DNA of 64,000 bases, taken from contig CM073593.1 of NCBI GenBank assembly GCA_037074705.1, forward strand, positions 6,763,001 through 6,827,000. The letters are read 5' to 3'. Source of the DNA: Zhengitettix transpicula (taxonomy: Eukaryota > Arthropoda > Insecta > Orthoptera > Tetrigidae). Each line of letters begins with the position of its first letter. The first letter of the stretch is position 1. A program made the translations under genes and the position numbers. Below, piece after piece: positions 46,223 to 56,694 of the stretch. Below the pieces are notes generated by a model. That model made no database searches, was not told where the DNA came from, and worked only from the letters and a program-made list of their open reading frames with translations.

Positions 46223-48879
46223 TAATTTAAAAAATCCACCAGAAACTAGTTTTATAAAAGAAGGCGCTCAACGTATTGGCAAAATAAGACTTAACGAAAC
46301 ATTAACCCTGCATGAAATTAGTTGATATAATATAAATCAAAGTTTATAAACTATAAATGCAATGACTCATTCTATTAGGTTTGGATGAGAAAAAATGTAG
46401 AGATAAAATAGTCAATGCATTTCTTGATTTATCCTTAAATTGATATAGACCCGTTGGCCATATTTAATTTTCTGTAAAAAAAACCATATGGGAACGACAA
46501 TGTTCTTGCACACTTCGATATTGCAGGTTTGATATAGAAACGTAGGAGGTAAATTGACAACAAATCACGTGATACGATAGGGCTGATATTTAATTAGCTT
46601 AGTAATAATAAGCTCTTTTGAATAATATCCAATTGACACATTGATTTACATCCTCGCTATTTAGTGCCGGACGGCAACAGTTAACATTTTACTCGGAATT
46701 TGCAATAAAGTGAAAATCTGCAGTTTAATTTCTCGAAAAGCACGTAAATTGATATTGATAGTTGTAAACGATTAATAATGAATTAATGTTGGGAAACCAG
46801 AGTTTATCTACTGTGTACACACACATGTCTTTTTTCACGCCGGTTTGTACTTAAAAGTCAGCTGATCAGATATAATAATTTTTCATATTTGTGTTTATAC
46901 GTTCTTCGAGTGTAACGTAGGATTGTTGAATTTAAAGGTGGGGCTTAGACCTACAGGAATGTCAAAAATACGTTTAATGGCTACGATTAACTGAAATTAT
47001 ACTTATTTCATGCTGTGGATAATGAAATTATAATCATTGGGAATATATATTTGTTACAAATTCTGTGTCCCTGACTGTCAAAATTTTTAAGTCCACCAAA
47101 ATTTATATTATTATTATGTTATGAACAAAATATATCACCAAAATTTCATTTTAATTATTGTATTATGTTTATTTTATAGTGTAAAACTTCATATACCTGA
47201 AGAGATTGCAAATAGCTACGAAACGTTGTATTTTTTCAATTATAAATCTTTTTCTTACTTTAAAAGGTTGTGTTTATTTATAATTTACTCTTGAGTAGTC
47301 AGATATATATGATTATTAATTAAATGAATGCCCCCCTTTCATTATTTGATTAGCGGGGAAGTGTGGTAGTCATTGCGATAAGGAACAGAGGGAAACGTAA
47401 AATTTAAATTCCTGCAGAGTGGAATTTGGTGACCGCGCAGACGTCAAAACGTGCTAATTAGATAATGGATTTTCCATTAGTTGTCATGGGAACTTTCAGA
47501 GGAATTAACATTCATAGGCCGTGCCCAACCGTGATGCTGTTTCTTTAAGCGGCCCCTGGACGTTCAATTTATTGCACAATAATATTGACCGTCTGTAGAT
47601 CATATTGAAAGGTTATGGAGCCAATCAAAAAGACATAGGCATTTTTTTGTGCAGTATAACAAGTATTGTAATGATAATTGGTTGAGTTCTCCCAGGCAGC
47701 GAACATCCAACTGCAGTGAGACTAAACATTTCACAATTTAACTTTATGACATGACTACACTATGTTTAAATTATTAGAATTGTAAAGAAGTATGGCTCTA
47801 TCAATCAAATTAAAATTATACATCGGGTTTAAAATATTTTTCCCAACCATCCCATGCCACAAAGAAGAGCTATGATTTTTTTTTGGTTGACATAGTCATA
47901 CTTCTTTACAATTCATATAAAATTCTATCTAAACGCTGTATTAAATTATATTTGATTATAATAATCGTGTCTTTGTATTATGGACAAATTAAACTGGAAA
48001 ACAAACGTCTGCAATCTGATTTTCTGTATTAGAAATTCTTACCCGTTTTTAATAATACAGCATGTATGCTATTGTCCGCTACCATGTTGAGAGTTTTTAA
48101 TACTATCAACTAACTGCGGACTAAATCTTGTAAATACAATATGCATCTATATTAATTATGACGCGTAATGTTTTGCAGATGCAGACAACTAACGACAGAT
48201 TTCTATTCACTATTTGTATTGCGAGAGCTCTGCTGCTGCTGCATTGTTTGCTTTCAATTACAGAGTCAGATTGGAGTTGTACAGCAATCAACAATACCAA
48301 TCACGGCAAAGCAATCAGCGAATTCTCTACAAGTTGGTGGGTTTTCGGTCGCGCGGACTTCCACGTGAGAACAACTGGCGACAGTATAATTAAAAAAATA
48401 TTCATTATTAAAAAATATATTAAAGTCTTAGTGATTTTGTCAGGTTGGCAGGGATGTTGTGTCCTGTCTTTACATTGTGATAAGTGAAATTAGAAACAGC
48501 ACAGTGGGTGTCATAGTATTTTCCCTGTATCCTGATATAAAAGAAATACGGAGATGGGATTATAACATGTTCTATTATCTGAACATCTTAGAATAATGAA
48601 AATCCATAAATGCAATATTTCGCAGTCAATGTCTCGTTTACCACTTTATTGCCCGTTATTATTTGCTCATCCTTAACTTTTCTTATTGCTATAAACTTTA
48701 CTCGTACGGTAACCCATTCATATCTTAAACTAATACTCTCTTCCAGCTGTAAATCACATCTTTACTGTCTACAACACGCACTGCGGCCTAAATTTTTAAT
48801 AATATGTTCCAATTTTTTATTTTATTAAAATATTGTAGTAATTGGTAATTAAGGCATTGTTCTAATTGAAAAGTTGAAT
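46223..48879. other. No confident gene; candidate conserved block 47330-47600
   Basis: No exon was supported. The block 47330-47600 has mixed composition with CTAATTAG (47456) and TGATTAGCGGGG (about 47347), the look of a homeodomain-site-bearing non-coding element. 47185-47225 (ACCTGAAGAGATTGCAAATA, then GCTACGAAACGTTGTA) resembles the 3' end of a retroelement. A short inverted pair, AATTGTAAAGAAGTATG (47779) and CATACTTCTTTACAATT (about 47908), frames a 140-bp unit. Confidence 0.35.
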
Positions 48880-49414
48880 TGTAGAGGACTCATTAGTGGT
48901 GGATATAGCGGACGCCGCAACAAACCGGCAATGCAATGCAAAAAAAGGTTTTACGCGCTCAAAATTTACGAGACGAATGAACAGTTGGGCAGCGGACAGC
49001 AAGTAGAACAGAGTAAAAGAACGAACAGTTGGGCAGTAAACGGCGAGATGTACAGATTAAAATTCTAATTCACGAAAACTTGAACAATCTTTGTCAGACA
49101 GCAGTGAAGACTGAAAGGTCTAATTTAAAGAACGTGAAAGTGTTCCAGTAACCAGTACGCTGTTATATCAAAAATGCAGAAACTGAACTAGTCTTCAGTC
49201 AACAGACAAAACCAATTAGGTGCATTTTCAACAAAAATCCACGAGATCTACAAATCCAGGTTGCAGTAAATCATCGAGAATCGACAAAGTTATTTTAAAC
49301 CAACTAACAAACTACGCTAATTAGAGTCTGTGAACATTTAGAGTCTGTGAGTTCTTAGAATCAGTGACATCCCCAAAATTGTGCACGAAAAGTTAAAATG
49401 AGACCTGGGCTGCC
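48880..49414 (+). other. Candidate first exon with start codon at a splice donor
   Basis: A moderately GC-richer stretch runs to AAAATG AGACCTGGGCTGCC/GTAAGT: an ATG at 49398 in good context (AAA before it), five codons and two bases, then a consensus donor at 49415. This could be a 5' UTR plus first coding exon of a gene continuing to the right, but no matching acceptor exon on the plus strand was found in the window. A direct repeat CGAA(T/C)GAACAGTTGGGCAG at about 48976 and 49022 argues that part of it may be repeat-derived. Confidence 0.22.
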
Positions 49415-49904
49415 GTAAGTAGAAAGAAAACTTTAAAATCATTGTAAACCACGTTTAAAAGATAAACGTCAGATCGTTCTTTAATTATCCATAAAATGAG
49501 ATCTTTAATTATTCAGATCATTCTTTATTTCTTGATAAAAATTGAAATTGTTTAAATTCAATCTTTGGTATTATTTCTTCAGCAAAAAATTTCGTCTATG
49601 TTCAGACGCATTGATTCCCATATAAAGCAAATGTAATTTTTGTGATTTTGATTATATAAATTCTGCCATTATCAAACCCAGTTCAAGACCCTGAGATCCA
49701 AAATATTTTGTGATTTGAATACTTGTTTTAAAATTGTTAATAAATCTTGTTTAATAGTTTTCACGTAATAGTTCTTTTCATTTAAAAACGCCACATAATT
49801 CATGTCATGAATTGTCAAAAGATGCAAGCTATCGATATAAATTATTACAAGATATTTAGGATAAATCTGGATGGTTTATTGATTTATAATATATATCGAG
49901 AATA

Positions 49905-49995
49905 AGGAAAGATTTTATTGAAGAATAAGGATGGAAAAATGTCGACCGGACGAGGAATCAAACCCGGGACATCCCACTTACCATTTATCCATCCA
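49905..49995 (-). repeat. tRNA-derived SINE fragment
   Basis: On the minus strand: ATAAATGGTAAGTGGGATGT (A-box region), then CCGGGTTTGATTCCTCGTCC (B-box GGTTTGATTCC), then GGTCGACATTTTTCCATCCT and an AT-rich tail. It shares the B box and tail with the copy at 50215-50345 but faces the opposite way. Confidence 0.7.
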
Positions 49996-50214
49996 TATTC
50001 TTAAATAAAAAAAACTTAACATGACCTTACGACCTGAAACTTGGTTAATCTTTCCTTTTTCTTGAATTGTAACTTTCAAAACCTCTGATCATTTTACATA
50101 AAATGATCTAAGTTCATTAGGTCCTAGAATTAGGCCACGAAGAAATTGTGTGACTTGTAAATTGTAAGGTGAGCCGAATTTTCGCTTAATTGATGGAGGA
50201 ATTTCGCTCCGAAT

Positions 50215-50345
50215 CTGGAGTCGACAGGATGGGAAAGTGGTAGAGTGTGTGAACGGTAAGCGGGAGGTCCAGGGTTTGATTCTTTGTCCGGTCGACATTT
50301 TTCCATCCTTATCCTTTATAATATATATTTATATTTATTATATTA
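50215..50345 (+). repeat. tRNA-derived SINE, interrupted by Helitron at its tail
   Basis: AAAGTGGTAGAGTGTGTGAA gives an A-box-like TGGTAGAGTGT. CCAGGGTTTGATTCTTTGTC gives a B box about 35 bp later. GGTCGACATTTTTCCATCCT leads into a TA-rich tail, which is broken by the Helitron starting at 50346. This is a normal tRNA-SINE layout. The source tRNA is not identified. Confidence 0.72.
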
Positions 50346-50356
50346 CTAGCTGACCC

Positions 50357-50374
50357 GGCAGACTTCGTACTGCC
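50357..50374 (-). other. Helitron 3' terminal hairpin
   Basis: Five-base stem GGCAG/CTGCC with an eight-base loop, 11 bp before the terminal CTAG. This hairpin is the transposition termination signal known for Helitrons. Confidence 0.88.
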
Positions 50375-50608
50375 TAATTAAATTGCAATAAAGTCCTGTC
50401 AAAATGATTTGTAATGTGACATTTTTTTGTTCCTACATATTTTATAGTCGGGGCAAAAAATTCTCCTGAACAGAACCGTCACCCTGGTGATAGGGCGTTG
50501 TGAATAAGAAATATAATTAAATAAAACATATATAAGCATTTAAAAATAAGTAATCGTTTTATTGTTAATCATGTAAATCATAATTATTAACAAAAATCAG
50601 TTTAATTT

Positions 50609-53600
50609 TCATTGTAGTGCTTTGTGATATACGATGTTTTTTGTTTGATTACCTGGCGCATAGACAAACAAATCTGATGGTTTTCCAACACGGGAACAGG
50701 CAACATACAATTGACCATGTGAGAAACGTGGGTTTGCCAGATTAATACCACAAACACTTAATGATAGCTCCTGGGACTTGTTTACGGTCATAGCAAAAGC
50801 AAGCCGAACTGGAAACTGTAGTCGTTTAAAGTGAAACGGCACATCAGTCGGAATCATTGGGATGCGCGGTATGAGAACGTCTTCTCCTTTATACTTTCCT
50901 TTCAGTATAGTTTCTTCTATCACGTTGTTTAGTAATTTTTTTTATCGCTAACCGTGTGCCGTTGCAAAGACGCGGTTGGTTGATATTTCGCAACATTATA
51001 ACTACCGATCCAACCTTTAATTGAAGATTGTGAGGTGGCAATCCTGGCAAATCCAGCTAGTTTAAAAATTATGGTGGATAGTTCACTACATCATCTTTGT
51101 TAGTAGCCGAATCAACTGATTTATATATTCTCGATTCGCCTGTAATTTGTTCTTGAATTTTTAAATTTAATTCATTTACATCTATGTTTTTTGCAGCCAA
51201 TATAGCTCGTTCGCTCAACCAATCATGGTTTCTGTAATTTTGAGAAACATCTGGAAACACCTTCTGAATAAGTTCATCTTTTGATCGAGTTAACTGACAA
51301 AAACTTTGAGGAAAGTTAATGCAGCCAGTCAACATGTCTATAGGAGATTTGCCATTACCAATGTCAATGAGTTGTTTAGAGAATATGTTTCCAGATTGGT
51401 CATTTTGCAACTCGACACGCATATTCTTGCTTAAATGAAGTACTTTGACATGTTTCCACAAATTGGAGGACTTTAGACATGCATTGAGTTCATCAGCTGG
51501 TGTTGATCGTGGAATCACTGGCAATGTTTTGACGAAAATCTCCTGCTAATAAAATCATTGCACCACCAAATTGGTTATGATTGCTCCGTAGATCTTTTAA
51601 GGTTCTGTCTAAAGCCTCCAAAGATTTTTTATGTGCCATCGTGCATTCATCCCAAATAATTAATTTACATTGCTGCAAGACCTTTGCCATAGCAGAGTTC
51701 TTCGAAATGCTGCAGGTCGGAGTTTCATTGCTTTGCATATTTAATGGCAATTTTAATGCTGAATGGGCTGTTCGACCACCTTCAAGCAAAGTTGCTGCGA
51801 TTCCCGACGAAGCGAGTGCAAGTGCAATTTTATTTTGTGAGCGAATCGTTGCTAATATTAATGAAATCAAAAAAGTTTTTCCTGTACCACCAGGTGCATC
51901 TAAGAAGTAAATCCCTCCAGTTTCATCATTTATTACTTTCATCAGAATATCAAATACATACTTCTGTTGTTCATTCGACAGTGGAAGATTTGTTTGAATT
52001 AATTCTTTCAAAGTGTTAAGATCATACAGTTTTTCTCGATTCAACTCTTGGTTAAAAGCATCATGCATTGGACGATTGGGCGCGGCCAGGCCTAATTGAA
52101 TTAATAGTTTGTTTGACATCATCAATCACATGTCCTCAATTGAAATCAATGCTTCGTTGTAAATTTCTTCACTGATTTGTATATTTGGATTTCCCATTCA
52201 ATTTCGTATTTGATACAAAATATCATCACATATATAATCTTTGTAATTGATCCACAAATCAATTGGGTTTGATGGGAAGCATGTGGATACGATTATAGAA
52301 AACAATGTTCGTATTTGATGAGCGTGTGATGATATTACAGCATCATTGAGAGTTTGATCCCAATGAGCGTCATTTTCTAGCAATTGCAAACGTTGACAGG
52401 CTTCTCTCTAAGATCCACACAATTCACCATCAAAAGTTCGTAAATGTTGGAATGATGTTGGGCCACGTACATTGACTAATAGCAGTCGTAAATAAAAACA
52501 TTCATCATTGCTAGGATGTACTGAATAAATTCGACCAATGGCATCGGTGGAATACTCATCTGGGTATCCTGGAACTTGTTTTCCTTGTTTCCGTCGTATA
52601 AATCTCCTTGAGGATTGATTACAAGTATAATATTTTGGCATTTCAGAATATAGCAATGTTTGTACAAAATAATCGTTTTGGCATGTCTAAAAAAACTGGT
52701 TAATGTAGTAGATGGTGGCTGAGCAGCTCTTTGTACTGCGTTCTGTGCTGTAAAATACACTCTTTGTCCATTTTCTAAATGCACAGCTAAGTGAACAACA
52801 GAAGGGTGTCTCTCATGAATAGGAAAATAAAATATTCGCCATACTGCTTCATTACTACTAACATAGCGGCCCATTTGGTATTGGGTAACTTCATCATCGG
52901 AATTGTCGGAGTTTGGTCTGATTCAACCTGATGAATGTTAATCTCTCCGTTTCAATTTTAACATACATGTCAACAATATATTTGTGATATAATCGCCGAC
53001 ATTTCAATATGTGATTGTCTTCGTTTTCCCGAATCATTAGGCGGTGTGAATAATAGTTCATTGAACTGACTTTTTTGTTGGTTTCAGAACCCGTAAATAG
53101 ATTTTTTTTAATAACATTGAAATATAAAATTAAAATACATAATATAGTGACTAAGATATTATCGCCATAGCTAAACTAATATTGTAATTACCTGTAATGG
53201 GATTTATCATTTTTATTGAGAAATCATAGCCATCTTCACCTTGCCAAAATATAATGGGATATTGCAGTGCATCATATGAGCGGTGTGTTTCCTTTATACG
53301 TTGTAATTGATCATTCCGACGATGTAAAACAATATCACGGGATTCCAAGTTTTCTCCAACTACAACGATAGCAACTTCATCAATAGTTGGTGCATTAAAA
53401 CGTCTTGCATGTTGACCCGCATGTGTTTTATCAGCTCTGATTACAATTTTGTGATTATCTGATGGCATCAGATCCAGGGCAGTTTTAAACAATATAATCA
53501 ATTGATTGTGTTCATGAAATAAAGTTTGTAATTGTTCTACAATAGACCTCTTTACTAAATTGTTATGTGCACAACGCAGATTAATTTCTAGTGCTGAATT

Positions 53601-54514
53601 GCCCATAAAATAAATTTGCAGGAATTTGTAGTTGCTATCTGACACTGGTAACAGTGAACCGGCTCTGTGATATATTTGGCCTTGTATCTGTAAATTTAAA
53701 AAAATATTATGTTTGCACCAAACACTATAAAATAAAATAAATAAGCAATGTGGGGTATAAATTTATGGATTGTCAGTGATCAAACTTAAATAATATTTGT
53801 TCTTAAAAATTATATCTGTCTCCTAATTGGTTTTAACTAATATCTATCATCAAATAATTATATTGGGTTTCAAAATAATAAAAGTGTCGCTAAAACAGAA
53901 TCACCAAATAATATGATGACTAAGTGATGATTATGATTAGTGACACATCTTAACTTAGGTGACAGAACATATTGTTCGCTAAAATAATTATGATTAACTG
54001 CTATAATACATACCTTGAAAGTTGGCATAAAATTTTCCCGAACTACATTTGTTGACCCAAATGAAGTCATCTGAAAGCAATTGTTATATTGTTGGATATT
54101 TGTCAATAAGTGTATGGAATCTGTTCCTATTCCTGAAACCAATGAGTACAATGGCTCTGGTGGTGGTTCCAATGGTATCAATTTCACTTTACCATTTGCG
54201 CAACACAATCCATTATCTTCGTTTTTATATTTCAATGCCTAACAATGTGAGCAAACCGAGTTCATCGAACCAATAACAACACATTGGTAGTTACTGTAGT
54301 CAATTGACACATCGTAACTGAAAGCAGCTCGATTCAAACTTGCGCGATTATTAGTTGAATGTCGCGCTCGCGCTTCACGCGTTTGTGATATCCGAATTCT
54401 TTCATGTTCATTTCGGTCGTCACGTTCTTGTGCAGCATGATTAGATCGGTAATTATCTTGGTTTGTAGCATTTCGGGTTCTTCTACCTAAATTGCTTCGT
54501 CTAATAGGAGGCAT
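50609..54514 (-). pseudogene. Helitron Rep/PIF1 helicase gene, disrupted
   Basis: N-terminus MPPIRRSNLGRRTR with an Arg/Asn-rich region (54514-54240), stopped in frame at 54240. Then LIPLEPPPEPL (54190), and an intron with TTTCAAG/GTATGT (about 54013) to TTTACAG/ATACAAGG (about 53695). Then the NSALEINLRCAHNN and IPIIFWQGEDGYDF-like segment to NPITG at 53193, and a second intron whose acceptor is changed (TTTACGG). The Rep domain starts (SMNYYSHRLMIRE) but jumps from NQTKLR to DDEVTQYQMGRY at about 52900, losing the HUH core. The PIF1 helicase has GGTGKT (Walker A, about 51890), IIWDECTMAH (Walker B, about 51650), LLAGDFRQ (about 51560) and the C-terminal TVNKSQ, YVACSRV. Frameshifts lie near 52680, 51515, 51068 and 50930, with stops near 52410 and 52197. 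Confidence 0.92.
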
Positions 54515-56010
54515 ATCTATATTATAGATTATTGTGTCACATGCAATAATTAGTGATCATAGGTAATTAAACACTGCACAAAACACGATATAGTGTAATA
54601 TAATAGTCTACACGTGCCCTCTTATCATAACGTCTCTTCAGCATAACGGACCTAAGAGGGCGCAGCTGCAAGAACGCTGATGCAGTTAAAGACATCACTT
54701 TAGATATAGTTAGTAACGATACGCACCACCACATAAATCTTCACCCCTTCCGCCTAGGCAGCTGTGAAAACGCTGCGACTAATGAAGTCAGCATTTTAAG
54801 TGCCTTATGCAGACATGCACACGGCAGCAGGAATATTCCACCCTGTAAGAGTTCTCATTGGAGACTTAAAATCATCAGGGAGGGGGAAAGGAGTCTTCGA
54901 ATTGTTCAGAGCTTCTAGGGAACGGCAGTCGTGATCCGACCTCCAGACGGGTCGGTGGCTCCTGGTGCTATCCGCCAGTTTGTCTTACTTTATTTTATTT
55001 CTAACTATTAAATCTCTTTATTCTTCATCAACTCTTATTTGACTGAAGTGCAGCGAAACACCAACCACTACGCCTAGGTTCAATTAGTTGAACCCGAACC
55101 CTCACGTTACCGACTTTCCTATTTCCTGTTCTTAATTCTTTCTTTATCCTCTAGATCGGTAGCCAGGTGAGCTAACGGAGGTATAGCTCGGTTGGTGAAC
55201 GATCTATCTGGACTTCCCATTTCCAACTGCTGGAATGTTACATGTTCACAGTGGTGGAGTGTTACCTGATGGCAGTTTGGGATGTTACAATAGGTACTAA
55301 TTTGCTTCGTGTATCAGTTGACAAAAGCAAACTCAGTAGAGTAGGTAACCGAAAATCCAAGAAAAACAACACTGACATTGACAGTTTTTTTAAATTTGAT
55401 ATGACTTGGAGTCAAATCCTTCAAGCCGTACTAATGTTTTATGTATGTAAAATAGGGATATGAAATAATAAAAACTTAAAATAATAAAACACTTTTGGTA
55501 ACGCGGTTTGTGTTTGACTGATGTAATGACTTGAAAACTGATGCATTTTAAAGTAAAACAAATGAAATAATATCACTTTTGTTGAGTTTCGTTTTCTTTT
55601 TTTTTGTTTATCCTCTAACGATGTATTCTGTGCTCCAACGCACACTGTTTTGATAGATATGATTGAATTTGAACTTTGTATAGCGGTAATAAAGAGCAAA
55701 TTGACTCTTTGACGTTAGGAACATACCTACATTGTTTAAACAACAGTGAGTGCTAGTAATTTAATATGAACTTTATACAATAGCAATAAAGCTCAAATTG
55801 ACTCTACGTTTTAGTTAGAAAACGTTTGTATGGGAAAAAGAAAAGGGCTGTTTTTAGGGGTTTTCCGGCAATTATTCGAATTTTTCTCGTCGTAAAAACC
55901 ATCTTTGAACTTCAACGAACATTTAAAAAAAAGAATTGGCCAAATTGGTCCAGGCGTTGTTGAGTTACGCGCTTACCAACACATTTTGCGATTCATTTTT
56001 ATATTATAGA

Positions 56011-56573
56011 TTCTCTCCCATAACATCCGTGGTATTTTAACAGAATTTGATAAACTTACAGACCATATTGATTTCTCCTTTAATTACGAAACGCGGTGGT
56101 GAGTATTCAATATTTTCTCATTCCAATATTCGTCTTAATACTTATAAGATTTCTGTAAACCGTTTTCAATCCTTTATAATTATTTTTTTCCATCAAACAA
56201 CTTCTTTACAGATAATGCATGTACGATTCTTTTCCTCACTCACAGACAGCATACACACCAGAGGTAATCCTCCATACCTCTCACAATATAATCTTTTCGT
56301 CGCATATTATATTCACTTATGGCTTCGACTCAGTATTATATCAACAAACTACAACTATTTGAAGAAAATGTGTCAAAGTACGTAATGTTAATGATGTTTA
56401 ATCAATTTTTATGAAACAAATCGAAATTGTTAAAATTTTCGGATCAGAGATACTGCACTTATCAGACGAGATCATCCTTGATCCCTCGATTCGCCTTACG
56501 AATAAATTATTTTACGAATGGCTGAAACTGCCATAAGACAAAAGTGCATGTATTTTTTTTTCACAATGGCTGT
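56011..56573 (+). other. Possible LINE C-terminal fragment; otherwise empty
   Basis: At 56030-56190 the translation gives GGEYSIFSHSNIRLNTYKIS, then NRFQSF, reminiscent of the C-terminal RNxxxxPxxRTxxYKxSF region of some non-LTR elements. The similarity is weak and the remaining frame (to 56385) has no features. No other gene is seen before the DUF4485-like terminal exon. Confidence 0.2.
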
Positions 56574-56579
56574 TTTATT
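56574..56579 (-). terminator. Polyadenylation signal, DUF4485-like gene
   Basis: AATAAA on the minus strand, about 115 bp beyond the stop codon at 56695. Confidence 0.55.
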
Positions 56580-56694
56580 TGATACACATACACTAAGAGA
56601 CAGGACGAGAACAATCATACATTGTTGTAGCAAACTTGGGCGGACTTTAGGTACAGTTGTTTATACTGAAGGCATATTATAAAGTGAATGCGAT

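Larger units (their letters stand above)
50346..56010 (-). mobile_element. Full-length Helitron, nuclease-deleted
   Basis: On the minus strand the element begins TCTATAATATAAAAATGAAT (56010) after a host A, and ends GGGTCAGCTAG (50346) before a host T. The end is preceded by the hairpin GGCAG-TACGAAGT-CTGCC (50374-50357), the standard Helitron 3' structure. The length is 5665 bp. It carries one broken Rep/helicase gene (54514-50609). A 1.5-kb leader at the 5' side (54515-56010) has no recognised gene. A-T insertion without target duplication is satisfied on both sides. Confidence 0.92.

Noticed and set aside
50222..50290. Functional tRNA gene
   Set aside because: A and B boxes are present, but the acceptor stem does not close and an AT-rich SINE tail follows; a second copy with the same tail confirms a SINE.
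51581..52019. Plus-strand open frames of 91-109 codons
   Set aside because: Antisense to the Helitron helicase motifs (Walker A and B), which are clearly encoded on the minus strand.
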